Positions 35,617-46,780 of a DNA stretch of 64,000 bases are shown here, piece by piece (positions within the stretch are counted from its first letter, which is position 1; each line of letters opens with the position of its first letter). Source of the stretch: Sarcophilus harrisii (taxonomy: Eukaryota > Chordata > Mammalia > Dasyuromorphia > Dasyuridae); contig NC_045431.1 in assembly GCF_902635505.1 (NCBI RefSeq), positions 15,655,001 through 15,719,000 of the forward strand. The letters are read 5' to 3'. Position numbers and translations under genes: made by a program. The notes below the pieces were generated by a model that ran no database searches, was not told the DNA's origin, and was given only the letters and a program-made list of their open reading frames with translations.

Positions 35617-36379
35617 GATGCTTTTTTTAATATTTACTTTAGACTCTTGTGATGAGGTTATTGAAACACATTTCCTCAAAGTGATATATGCTGTCCTTCT
35701 AGATGGGGATTCGTTCGATCATTCATTTAGTCTTTATCATAATTACTGAGCAACTCCTATGTACAAAGATCTCTGCTATGTGTTTTACAGTATATCAAAG
35801 GCTCTTACCATTAAAGAACTTACAGTCTAGTGTGAGGTTATAAATATAGTGTAAGAGATCTATAGATACCTGTACAGCTGTTCAGGGAAGTCAAGTACCT
35901 CTGCTGTCAGGATACTGAACTCTTTTCAGGTCTGCTTTGGACCTTTGGAGCAGTAGATAGGTATCCCAGTAGCTAGACCTCTGGCCTCAGACACTTAGTA
36001 GTTGAGTAGTCATTTGGGCGAATCATTTAACTGTGTTTGTCTCAGTAAAATCTGTGAGATGAGCTGGACCGGGAAATGGAAAGCTACTTCAATATCTTTG
36101 CCAAGAAAACCCCAAATGGGCTTGTAAAGAGTTGGATAACTGAATGACAATAAATTCCGTGTTTGGTGTCCATCGGATTCATCCAAATCACCTGTGGCTC
36201 CAAGAAACTCCAGCATGCACACTGACCACGCCCCAGTAGACCATTTAAACTAAGTTGAGGGTATCTGAGGGATCACAAGGCTTTTGGTGATGGAGAAGGA
36301 GGAGCATCTTTCTGAAGCAGGGAAAGCTTTCCCTCAGTGGAATGAGGGAACAATTTGTTCCAGTGGCCATGAAGATAGC

Positions 36380-36545
36380 TTGGTTGAACATGGAAGACAC
36401 TAAGGTCATCCACTTCATCCCAAACCATCTCCAGTCATCTTGACTCTTGTCTTGGATGACACTGGAAGAGAGAATATGGCCAGTGACTTTGCCCAACTCT
36501 GTGTCACTTAAATTCAATTTATGCACTCCTCAGAAGACATCCCCC
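36380..36545 (+). mobile_element. RTE/Bov-B 3' tail or Mar-1-type SINE fragment
   Basis: 'gaacatggaagacactaagg', 'aaaccatctccagtcatctt' and 'gcccaactctgtgtcactta' match the tail shared by marsupial RTE LINEs and Mar-1 SINEs. A related piece is at 54,515-54,690. Confidence 0.6.
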
Positions 36546-37069
36546 ACTCTATTTCCACCATTTTTACTCAGCTAAAAGTCCTGTGGCAATAGACAAGTGA
36601 TAAAGTATCAGGTGAATACACTGGGCTCTGAAGACACAACCCTAAAGATAAGTGGTCCAGGCCATAGGATCATCTCTTCTCTGAAACATCAGTGGGATTC
36701 AGCAGCCCTGTGGGTGTCTGAGCAGTTTTTTAAGAACCAGCTGCACACCTATTGGTGGGAATAAGGGGCTAGAAAATGTGGACAATTGTCTGCTCCACCT
36801 AAGCTAACCCTGGTCTGCTTCCTAATGTAAACAGGGACTCTCCACTTTGGTCAAAACACAAAAAAAGCACCATAACCTTTGCCAAGATGCTTCCACTTAC
36901 TACTATTACATGGAATCTGTTGTCAGTTGTAAGCAACAGAAAACCCAGCAGACTCCCCCCCAAAAATGAACAGTTCTTGCTGCAAGGGAACTCGTCAAAT
37001 AACCACATCCAAAATGATGGGGAAATTCTGAAACTACTAAGCAAAAAACTGGAACTCCACACCATTTCC

Positions 37070-37560
37070 TAGACTTCTTTCTGCTCTAAGAAAACAGCAA
37101 AAATGGAGCCCAAGTGAAGCTTAGAGAGAGAGATGCCGGATTCTTTCTTTAGTGAGAAGGAAGATGAAATTCAGTTTTATCCTGATATTAATAATCCAAA
37201 GCATTTTTATGATTCCTTGAAGGCTATTTAACAAAGACTTATGGTATATTTCAAATGTTTAATGTTGATGGAGTCACTTTAATTAGTGATAAGGATCTGA
37301 TCCTGGAGAGATGGGCTGAACACTTCTCTAGTGCTCCCAACACACTAGCAAGAGTATACTTCAGGTTGGAATCAATCCATTTCTAGCTAAACTTCCAGCT
37401 GAAGAATACCATCATTGTAGCCATTGTGACAGTAAGAGAAATTCCTTGTATCACTCCCTCTGAACTACTTCCCCTAATTGCTCAAGAAGACTGGATTGCA
37501 GAGGTTATTTGACTATTTTTTCCCTTAGAGTTTCATGATCAGAAAACCCTGAAGGACTGT
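37070..37560 (+). mobile_element. RTE (Bov-B clade) LINE ORF fragment, decayed
   Basis: Read in pieces, the plus strand gives HFYDSLKAI, then an 'ADG..LISD.D.ILERWAEHFS' block typical of the linker between endonuclease and reverse transcriptase in RTE proteins. Stops and frame changes are frequent, so it is not coding. It belongs to the ~2.4 kb segment (35.2-37.57 kb) that is absent behind copy 1. Confidence 0.65.
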
Positions 37561-37632
37561 AATTTTTGACATAAGTTATTTTAATTTGGCATTTGTGTAG
37601 TTTTAAATGTGCACAGAGATTGACATTTAGAG

Positions 37633-37690
37633 GAAGGAAGGAAGGAAGGAAGGAAGGAAGGAAGGAAGGAAGGAAGGAAGGAAAGAAAGA
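37633..37690. repeat. (GGAA)n microsatellite
   Basis: About 13 GGAA units lie where copy 1 downstream sequence has only a short purine run. Confidence 0.95.
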
Positions 37691-38024
37691 AAAAAAGAAA
37701 CTTCAGAGATGATATAATATATTCCTTTATTTTGTTTATTATTTTGAAGAGGACTTAGTCTTTATTATAAATGAACAGGAATGCAACTACCTAATTCAAA
37801 CATCTCCATTTCAGCTAACAGATAGATAAAGCTGGAGTGATTAAACTCAGACATATCATTACTTTTAAAAGTTTCTTTATTTTAAATACACATTATTTTA
37901 TGAATTTTGTTGAAAGACAGAAAGAAAAAAGAAAGAAAGGGAGAGACAGAGAGACAGAAGGAAGGAAGGGGCTTTACAGATGATCCAGTCTACTCCTAAA
38001 AGAAAGAAAAAAGAAAGAGAGAGA

Positions 38025-38135
38025 GAGATGGAAGGAAGGAAGGAAGGAAGGAAGGAAGGAAGGAAGGAAGGAAGGAAGGAAGGAAGGAAGAAGGGAGGGA
38101 GGGAGGAAGGGAGGAAGGGAGGAAGGGAGGGAGGG
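38025..38135. repeat. (GGAA)n / GGGAGGAA microsatellite
   Basis: A long purine tract is expanded relative to 15,920-15,960 behind copy 1. Its reverse frame gives a false Pro-Ser-Phe repeat protein. Confidence 0.95.
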
Positions 38136-39264
38136 GCTTCATAGATCTTGTCCAGTCCTCTGATTTTATAGATGAAGGAACTCAGCATCACAGATGAAAA
38201 AACTGCGTGAGGTCCCATGGTATGTAGCAGAGCTAAAATGGAATTCTGTTCTTCTGCCTTCTAGTCTAATGCCTTTGTCCAATAATATTCTACCTAGAAT
38301 TGTGATTTTTTTTGGTTTGTTTTGGGTATTTTGGGGGCAATAGGGGCTTTGCCCTTGGCTTCCTCAGCATGGTCCCTGTCATACTTCTCAGACACACACT
38401 TGGTTTCCTCTTCTGTCTCTCCTTCTCTCCCCCACCCCCCCCACCCCAGCATTTTAGGAATTATCTGAGATAAAATTTGAACTCACGTTCTCTTGATTGC
38501 AGGTCTAGTACTCTATAAACTTTGCCATTTTGCTTCCCCCTAGAGCAGCGATTCTTAATCTTTATGTGTTTTATGGACCTTTTTGGCAGTCTATGGATCC
38601 TTTCTCAGAATATTATTTGTAATATATAAGATAGAACACATACAATTACAAAAGAAATCAATTACATTGAAATGTGGTGATCCAATAATTTATTTTGTTT
38701 TTAAAATTCACAGACCCAGAGTAAGAACCACTGGAGAAAAATCAGTGGCGAAACATGAAACTAGTTTCAGTGAAAGAATAGAAAAGCTTGTTTTTTTTTT
38801 TTTTTTTAGTCAAAATTCTTAGCAGAATTTCAATAGAATGTAAGCTCATTGAGGGAAGGCCTTTTTTACTTTCATTTCATTTTACTTTCAGTTACTTTCA
38901 TTTTTCATTTTACTTTCATTTCCCCAGCGTCTAATGGAGGGCTTTGCATATAGTTGGTGCTTAGTAACTCTTTGTTGAATTGAAATCAATTAAAGGTAAC
39001 ATATAAACCTGTGAGAACACTTTCATTTCTTTGTTGAAGCCGGTGCTAAATCTGAAGAGATCCAAGGTATGAATGGATCCTTTCTTCCTTTATTCATTCA
39101 ATGAATATTTGTCAAGCACTTACCTTGTGCTAACCTACTGTGAGCCCTGTAAGTAACTGAGTCATCAGACAAAGCAGGTTTACATTACTACTAGAATCAC
39201 AGAATTTCAGAGCTGGAAGAAAGATTATAAGTCATCTAGTCCCTACAAGAATCCCCTTTTTAAA

Positions 39265-39735
39265 AATGTGAACTATCCCCAAAGGGCTATAAAATCATGT
39301 ATATATCCTTTGACCTAACAATACCACTACTAGGTATGAATCCTGGAAGAAATTTTTTAAGAAAGCAAAAGGACCCATAGGTCCTACAAAAATATTTTGA
39401 GCAGCTCTTTTCTCAGAGCAAAAAACTCGAAACTGAGGGGATGCCCATCAATTGGGGAATGGTTGAATAAATTGTGATATGTGATTATGATAGAATATTA
39501 TTGCTCTATGAAAAATGATGAGTGGGATGCTTTCAAAAAACCCTGGAAAGTCCTCCACACACTCAAGCAAAGTGAAATGCACTGAAGTAATAGCAAACTT
39601 GTAGGATGATCAGATGTGAATGACTTTGCTATTCCCAGCCATACAAATGATCCACAACTACTCTAAAGGATTTATGTTGAAAACATATATCTGTTCCCAG
39701 AAAAAGAACTGATTATGTCTGAATAGCGATTGAAG

Positions 39736-39801
<66 letters not shown>

Positions 39802-40045
39802 TCTCTCTCTCTCTCTCTCTCTCAAACTTTATTTTTGTTGAGCTTTTTTTTCAAGATGGGGGAGAGATGTATGTTTTTCTTTCACAACATGACTTTTATG
39901 GAAATGTTTTGCATAATTTCTTATACTTTCTTAATGGGGGTCAGGGATAAGGATAAAGGAGAGAATCTAGAATTCAAAGTTTTAAAAACAAATGTAAAAA
40001 TTGTTTTAAATGTAATTGGGGAAAAATAAAAAATATTACATAAAT
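39265..40045 (+). mobile_element. L1 3' end, sense, interrupted by (CT)n
   Basis: 'cccaaagggctataaaatca', 'gatgcccatcaattgggga', 'aatattattgctctatgaaa', 'ttgctattcccagccata' and an A-rich end show L1 ORF2 end plus 3' UTR. The first ~130 bases match 17,076-17,208 behind copy 1; the rest was lost there. Confidence 0.8.
39740..39823. repeat. (CT)n microsatellite inside the L1 3' UTR
   Basis: There are about 40 CT units with one TTCC interruption near 39,798. Confidence 0.97.
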
Positions 40046-40257
40046 TAATTTTAAAACTATATTAAAAGTGTCTATGACAAAAATAAAATAAAATTAAGAA
40101 CATCCTTCTTCCTCCAGAAAAGTATCCCTTCTTTAACATCTTTGAAAGTTGCTTTTTGAGCCTTTGATTGAATACTTGTGATAATGGGAAACTCACTATT
40201 TTATAAAGCATGCCATTTTATTTGTGTATACCTTTAATTGTTAGAAAATTCATTTTT

Positions 40258-40400
40258 AAGGGTCAGTTAGGTGGCGGAGTAGATAGAGCATCAGCCCTGA
40301 AGTCAGGAGGATCTGAATTCAAATCTGGCCTCAGACACTTAATACTTCCTAGCTGTGTGACTCTGAGCAAGTCAATTAACCCCAATTGTCTCAGCCAGAA
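40258..40400 (+). mobile_element. tRNA-headed marsupial SINE, sense
   Basis: 'cagttaggtggcggagtaga', 'gagcatcagccctgaagtca', 'cttcctagctgtgtgactct' and 'accccaattgtctcagcc' identify it. Only its tail remains behind copy 1 (17,525-17,580). Confidence 0.85.
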
Positions 40401-40454
40401 AAAGAAAATTCATTTTATTTTGCTACATTTTCCTCTATATTCTAATCTTTCCAA

Positions 40455-40670
40455 TAGATACAACAGCTGGGTGCTAGACTTGAATTCAGGAATTCCTGAG
40501 TTCAAATCCTGTCTTAGATACTTACTTAGATATATGACCCTAGGTTGGTCACTTAACCTATTTCAGCCTCAGTTTTTTCATGTGTAAAGTGGACATAATA
40601 AGAGCAACTATCACTTGAGATTGTGAGAATCAAATGAGATCCTACATGTCTGTAAAGTGCTTCAGAAACT
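40455..40670 (+). repeat. CORE-SINE, sense, cut by copy 3 junction
   Basis: It matches 17,695-17,910. It stops at '...gtgcttcagaaact' and runs directly into 'tggcttttgtccagag', which belongs 60 bases upstream of the SLC34A2 TATA box. Confidence 0.8.
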
Positions 40671-40732
40671 TGGCTTTTGTCCAGAGGGCCCCAATTAGTC
40701 AGCCTTCTCACCCATTCCTTTTCGAATCGGGT

Positions 40733-40740
40733 TATAAAAA
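40733..40740 (+). promoter_or_regulatory. SLC34A2: TATA box of copy 3 (TATAAAAA)
   Basis: It is identical to the copy 2 element. Only about 60 bases of shared upstream sequence remain before the junction at about 40,670, so any distal control elements of copies 1 and 2 are missing here. Confidence 0.5.
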
Positions 40741-40762
40741 GTGTCCCTCCAAGTGGATTAAG

Positions 40763-41107
40763 CCAGAACAGAAAAACTCCTTTGGAGTCGCCTTCCCTTC
40801 TTCCCAAGGAACGTTCCTGGGCCTCCATGGAGACTCGGGAGGCCCCGAAGGGCACCGAGGTCTCCACAGCTCTCAGTGGCCTGAATCGGGCTCACGGCTC
40901 CTCTGGTCGGGCTAAGGATTGGAAAGAGAAGGGACCCTGGTGTCCGAGAACGAGAGCGTGAGAGCCCGTGGGCCCCTTGCCTGGGCTGCCGGCCCCCGCT
41001 GCCCGCCCGTCCCTTTTCTGCGCCGTCCAGCCGGGGAAGCCCTCTCCCTTCCCAGCGCACATCGGGACCGCTTTAAGCACCGTGGACAGAGATCCCGCCG
41101 CCCGCAG
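40763..41107 (+). other. SLC34A2: Non-coding exon 1 of SLC34A2 copy 3 (start approximate)
   Basis: It aligns with copy 2 exon 1 with about 20 differences in ~436 bases by hand count (from 40,672), and ends in the same CAG/GTAAGC donor. This is far closer than the coding exons of copy 3 are to copies 1 and 2. Confidence 0.5.
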
Positions 41108-41111
41108 GTAA

Positions 41112-41153
41112 GCTTGGGCTGGGCCGCTTGGGCTGGGCCGCTTGGGCTGGGCC
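41112..41153 (+). repeat. Triple 14-bp repeat just after the exon 1 donor
   Basis: GCTTGGGCTGGGCC is repeated three times without change. Copies 1 and 2 have a single, slightly different unit. It starts 5 bases into intron 1. Confidence 0.95.
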
Positions 41154-41529
41154 GCCCGGGCCCCAGCGGGCCGCATTTGGCGCTCTCCTTCCGCTGACCC
41201 CGGCCAGCCTCGGCCATACCTGCTGGCCTTTGGCAGCGAGAAAGGAAAGGACCGATTACTACGGGAGACCTGGGAGTGTAGGACAAGGCTTTTCTTTAAC
41301 AGTCATCCCAAAGTTTTTTTTTTTCTTTATTAAGCTCTATCTCTTGGAAAGATACTGAAGATGGAGGATGTAGGGGGTATCCTCGCATTTCTGGGGAGCA
41401 CAAAGGAAGGCTTAAAAATTTTAGCCCAGTCGTTTTCTGTCATATCTGACCCTTCTTTCACCCCATTTATGGGTTTTGTGGTAAAAAAAAAAAATACTGC
41501 AGGGTGGTGTACTATTTCCCTTTCCAACT

Positions 41530-41670
41530 CAATTTACCGATGAGGAAACTGAGGCAAACAGAATTAAGTGACTTGCCCAGGGTCACAAAGCTAGTGTCTG
41601 AGCTACATTAGAATTCGGGAAGTTGGCTTCCTATCTAGGCCCAGTTTTCAATCAACTGCGTCACCTACTT
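41530..41670 (-). repeat. CORE-SINE, antisense, intron 1 of copy 3
   Basis: It is the same insertion as 3,090-3,235 and 21,295-21,440, which shows that intron 1 of copy 3 shares this history. Confidence 0.7.
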
Positions 41671-42075
41671 ACCTCCTTTTTTAATCACTAGATTTCAGCT
41701 TTTTGTTTTTAGGTCTTGAGATTAAAGAAGTACAGATTAATAGGCATCCATATAATTCTTCTCTCTGCTGCCCATTAAGACAGATGGTGCCCACACTCAC
41801 AAGGATCTCAAAGGGTTATTCACCAGAAAAGGAGGAGGGCTCAGAGTGCTTGGGGGGAAACTGATGGTTGGCTTCTTGCTCTCCCTGGAAGGAGGGGCTT
41901 TTCTGAATTGAAGAATGGAGAGTCATAGAGCTGTCACTTTTCAGTAGCTATGGGGCAGTGATGTGGGCCAGGAGTCAGGCTTGTGGGGAGGCAGTTTTTG
42001 TGGGGGAATATGCACATGGGAAGGGTTGATCCCTTTGGATGTCAGAAGGGTGTAGAAGCTCCAAGCTTCAGGAGT

Positions 42076-43830
42076 GAGGTTAGTAGGGTTAAAAATTGTT
42101 TTTATATGTAACAGGGAAAATAAATATTAAATAAAAAATTTAAAATCCACCGACAAATCTTGCTCATCTCCTTTATTGGCAGAACTTTTCTCTGGAACTG
42201 CAAATCAGTTCTGAGTTAAGAGCTGGTAAAAATCCCAGAAGTCAAGCCTAATCCCCTCCTTTTACAGTTGACAAGCCTGATACTGATCGTGATTAAGTGA
42301 TTCTCTCAAGATGAGCCTGATGATCAACATAAGAGGGAAGATTTGAATTAGGATCGCCTGTCTTCCGCAGGTGTGTTCTTTCCATTGTCTCCACACTGCT
42401 GCTTCTTTCTTTCTGGTCCTCTTTTCACTGTCTATGGAAGAAGTTTCAAGTTATAAAGTGTCATAAAAAGGGAGTAGGCTAGGGGAAAGTGTGGATTACT
42501 GTCTTCCTGACTTGGGACTCACCTGGCCATTTTAAGAATGAAGACAACTCTGTGCCTTGGGAAGGGAAGGGAGACAAGAATGTGAGAAATCCTGAGGGAG
42601 GCGAACATGTCAGAAAAATCAGGATTTATTAAAGGCAGATCTCATAGCACTGAAAATGTTTACCCTATTCTTCTGACACTTCTGACCATACCAAAGAGTA
42701 TTCTACTCCATAGTGGAGGCAATTTGCTAGCCTCTGAATCAATCAGTCATCATTTATCTAAAACTCACCAACTAAGTGCCTTAGGTCCTGGAGATAGAAA
42801 ATATTAAAAACTAAGAAAAGAGGAGAACTATTAGAAGATAAACAAAGATGACAATTATCTATTTAAAGAGTTTAGGAGCAAGATCATTAGTTTGCCTTAA
42901 AAAAAGTTAGGAATGAGACAGCACATACTGTTACTTCTTTTCTAGGATTTTTAGCGATCTAAATTGGCCATTAATAACTTCTAACACTAATACCAAAACT
43001 TTCCTCCTTTCCCATCCCAGCCACACCTCATAGCTCCATCTTTGAACTCTTGTCTCTTCTTGAAGGGAAGATAATTCTGTCCTGAAGCAGTTGTAGAGTT
43101 TGAGATTCCCTCATCCCTGTATCCCCTGCACTCATCCTCGTGCTGTTAGATGACAATCCTGAGCAGCTTGTGCTACCTTAAAACTAGCTCAGCAATCTCC
43201 GGGTAACTGGGATTTTAGTTATCTGTTGGAGCTAGATGGAAGTGGGATATATTTAGAAACTGGAGGTTCTAAAGCAGTTGGATTCCACAAAAGTCTGTTG
43301 GATTGAGTGAAGGGTTTCTGAACATTGGCCTGGAAAAGGGTATTGATTGGTTTGGTGGCAACATCCTTCATTTACCTTTTGTTCTGAAGATGCCAGGTGT
43401 CCTACTTATCACTTGTTTATAAGTAGCCTATAATTGATAAGTTTAAAGTAGAGATTAATCTTGAAAAGGAATAGAGAACCATCAGAGCAAGAGCCAACAC
43501 TGAGCAAAAAGACATTTGCTAAGCTGGTGATTAATATAAAAGGGTTTGATAGTGGAATGAGACATTTAAATTTAGAAGGCAATGAGAAAGAGATGAAAGA
43601 AATCCAGTAAAACAATGACCAAGATCAGGATTAGTGATTTAATTATGAATTTGGGATTGGGAATGTAAGGGGAAAAAAGTGAATCCAGAAAGAAAAGGAA
43701 TGACTTGATAATAGGTTGCATATGTGAGGTTTGCAAAGTAAAGTGAAAGTTTAAAATTTTACCCTAAGAGGCCACACATAGAAGATAGAAATATGTATAT
43801 TTAAAAATAGCTTTAGAATAAATGATTTTT
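42076..43830. other. Diverged intron 1 remainder, copy 3
   Basis: From about 42,070 the match to copy 2 weakens. A diverged match returns at 43,620-43,910 against 22,370-22,630 ('gatcaggattagtgattta', 'ttgttggtgctattgttgtg'). Between these I see no exon or clear repeat, only AT-rich unique-looking sequence. Confidence 0.5.
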
Positions 43831-43924
43831 TTTGTTGGTGCTATTGTTGTGTATCTGAACTTCCTGTATTCCATATTGGTATAAAATTCAGCTGATGTGC
43901 ATTTTTTGGTAATTATTTATTCAT

Positions 43925-44405
43925 TTCACGTAGATCATTAGTTTTACTAGTTTATAATTGGGCAAAGTGACTAGTAATTATTGGTCATGCATTTACCCTT
44001 TTCATTTCTGATACTAGTAATCTGATTCTCTTAAAAAAAATCAAATTACCCAGTGGTTAATCAATTTTATTGTTTTTCCATAAAATCAGTTCCTAGTTTT
44101 ATATTTTATTTTTAAAACTTTCAGTTTTATTAATCTTTTCTTTGATTTTCAGGATTTCCATTTCACTTCTTAATTGGGTATATGGAATGTATTCTTTTTC
44201 CTAGTAGTTTTAACTATGCCCAATTCATTGATCTGCTCTTTTTAAAAAAATTAACACATGCATTTAGAGAGATAAATTTTCCCCTAAGTACTGCTTTGGC
44301 TGCATCCCACAAATTTTGGAATGTTGTTTTGTTGTTGTCACTCTCTCTTGTTTTTTCTTTTGAAAACTTGGGATATTTATTGAAAGGGAAGAGTTCCAAA
44401 CATTG
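43925..44405 (-). mobile_element. L1 ORF2 fragment, antisense, at the lost exon 2 site
   Basis: 'ctttggctgcatcccacaaa' and 'ttaacacatgcatttagaga' are reversed L1 ORF2 landmarks. The fragment begins where the alignment with copies 1 and 2 would reach the exon 2 acceptor and ATG. Copy 3 reads 'ttcacgtagatcattag' in place of 'attcagaccatggc'. Confidence 0.7.
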
Positions 44406-44840
44406 CTGATGAAAAGCCTAGAGCTTCACTGATGCTTCAAAGTGTAAACACAAGATTCAGCAGAAGGCAGCCTAAGCTCCCAGGTGGAAATTTGTCTAAA
44501 TCCACCTCTGGAGCTAAAGACTGAGTGAGCCACTCAGAAACACCATCATGCCAATATAAAGACATAAGCATATGGTGGAAGATGAACCACAACAGATGGA
44601 AAGGGATGGATGCTGCTGCTCCCAAGGGCTTTCGCCTGGGTTGATGGGAGACCTCAATCTAAGGATAGAGCCTGGGGAGATAGACAAAATCTTTAGAGAA
44701 GGAAGAAGAGTTTTCTTAACTTTTATGGGCACAGCCAATCCAAAGACCATTTATTAAGTTCCTGCTGTGTATGTGCCAGATCATTCACTCTGAAACTGTC
44801 TAAAGTCTTGAAGAAATTGTACCCTGATTCTATCCTTCTA
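44406..44840. other. Unassigned intronic sequence
   Basis: This stretch splits two L1 parts. It ends with 'accatttattaagttcctgc', a common SINE/LINE 3' motif. No coding sequence is seen. Confidence 0.4.
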
Positions 44841-44929
44841 TGAACAATGAAAACTTACTCAGTTCTCCATTTTCCCCTTCCCTCCATTATACTTCCCTTC
44901 ACCAGAAGCTCAAAGTCCCACTCTAAAGC

Positions 44930-45790
44930 TACCCACTCCTTCTACTGTGCCTTCTGGAATGCTAGCTCCCTAAGTAACAAACTTAATTTCACCTTAAATT
45001 TTTCCCTTTCCCATTGCGAGATCTACCTCTTTTCCCCTTGATGACAAAGCTTCCCTGGCCTTTCTTTCATCACTGGTTGCATGTTCACTCATTCAACCCA
45101 TTCACTAATTAAGGTGGGAAAGTCAGAATACTCCTTGCTTTCCATTGTCATTTCCAGGTTCTCTTTCTCGGTCACTCAATAACTTCTCTGAGGTTTATTT
45201 GGTCCATATCTACCACTCCATCCAAAATTCAGTAGCTGTTCTCCACAGACCTCTAGGAGTCCCTTGTTTCCTTAATGTGTTCAGGGTCTGGCTCACAGGC
45301 TTTGTCCTCTCCCCAACTCCTACCCTCATATTAAGGGATTTCAACATACATGATGATAGTCTCTCCAACACCCTAACCTCATAGATTTCCTCAGTTTACT
45401 CATTTCAAATGATCTGTTACTCTACCACATGTGAAGGTCATATCTTTGATCTTGCCATCATCCACAAATAAAACACTTCCACATTCAAGAACTCTGCAAC
45501 GCCATCATTCTACCTCTCCCTTTGCCTTGAAATCAAACCCATCACAACCCTCATTAAACTCCCCACCCCTCAGTTCTTTCCTAGGTGATCACTCATGCAC
45601 TAGCTACACTCTACTTCCTTCTCCATCTTGGCCTCTGATGAACTAAACTTGAATTTGAACTTGAAAACTCTCAACTATCCTCTCCTCTCATGATCAGCCA
45701 AGCACCTGCCTTGGACCATTCCCACCATCTGCTACCTTCATTCTTTCACATATGCTATTTGAGTAAAGCTGGAGAAAACCAGGAAATGAT
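44930..45790 (+). mobile_element. CR1/L2-type LINE endonuclease fragment, decayed
   Basis: Broken frames on the plus strand show WNASSLSNKL near the start and LILRDFNIHDDSLSNTLTS at about 45,328-45,384, typical of the endonuclease 'N-x-RSL-x-NK' and 'GDFN' regions of CR1/L2 clade LINEs. It has many stops and is not coding. Confidence 0.6.
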
Positions 45791-45799
45791 GATTGTCAC

Positions 45800-46780
45800 T
45801 CTTTAATGAAATTATTGGTTATTTCTGTGATTTGTTGTTTTATTCATTCATTAGAAGTAGATTATTTAGTTTTCTATTAGTTTGTAATCTGTACTTCCAT
45901 GGCCCTATATTAAATGTAAGTTTTATTGCATTATGGTCCGAAAAGGGTGCATTATTTTTTCTGCTTTTCTACATTATGCCCCAATACATGGTAAATTTTT
46001 GTCTAGCTGACAAAAAAGGCTTATCCCTGTCCAGTCCCATTCTGTTTTCTCCTGAGTTCTTATCATATTTAGCTTTTTTAGGATTCTAATTTATTTCCTT
46101 GACTTTTTTATTATTTAATTTCATATTTAGATTTATTCAGCTCAGAGGCAGGAAAGTAGAGGTATAGTATAGTTTTTCTATTTCTTCCTGTAATTCATTT
46201 AACTTTTTCTTTAAGAATTTGGATGCTATGCCATTTGATGCACATAAATTTATACTTTATTGTCTATGGTTCCTTTAAAAAAAAGCAAAATGTAGCTGCT
46301 TATCCCTTTTTAATATATCTGGTTTGGCTTTGGCATTGGCTGAGATCATGATCGCTATCCCTGCCATTTTTACTTCAACTGAAACATAATAGATTCAGTT
46401 CAAACCCATATTTTAACACTGTCTTCCTGTTTTGAGTGTTTCCTGTATACTACTCATTGATGGGTTCTGATTTCTAGTTTTCATTCTGATATTCACCTCT
46501 GATTTATGGGTGAGTTCATCCCATTCACACTCACAGTTATGACAGCTGACTGCTTTTCTTTCTATTCTATATTCTTCTGTTTATCCTTCTCTCTTTCTTT
46601 TTATTCTCTCCCTTTTCTAAAGTCTGTTTTGCTTCAGACCACTACTTTTATCTGTCTTCCTTTTTATCACCTTCCTCTTTCCTTTCTTCCTTTCCCTCCT
46701 ACTTTCTTGTTGGGTAAGATAGATGTCTATTGCCAATTGTGTGTGTGTGTGTGTGTTTCCCTTTTAAAATAATTTAAATG
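45800..46780 (-). mobile_element. L1 ORF2 fragment, antisense (continuation)
   Basis: 'ttgcattatggtccgaaaag', 'ggctgagatcatgatcgcta' and 'gagttcatcccattcacact' are reversed L1 ORF2 landmarks. They continue the L1 of 43,925-44,405 after the inserted material. Confidence 0.7.

Noticed and set aside
37633-38135. CRISPR-like regular repeats
   Set aside because: The units are 4-base simple repeats without spacers, in a vertebrate genome.
38025-38218. Pro-Ser-Phe repeat protein on the minus strand
   Set aside because: It is a translation of the (GGAA)n microsatellite.
39730-39850. Leu-Ser repeat frame
   Set aside because: It is a translation of the (CT)n tract inside an L1 3' UTR.
40258-40400. 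tRNA-like sequence
   Set aside because: It is the tRNA-derived head of a dispersed SINE with a full SINE body and diverged boxes, not a tRNA gene.
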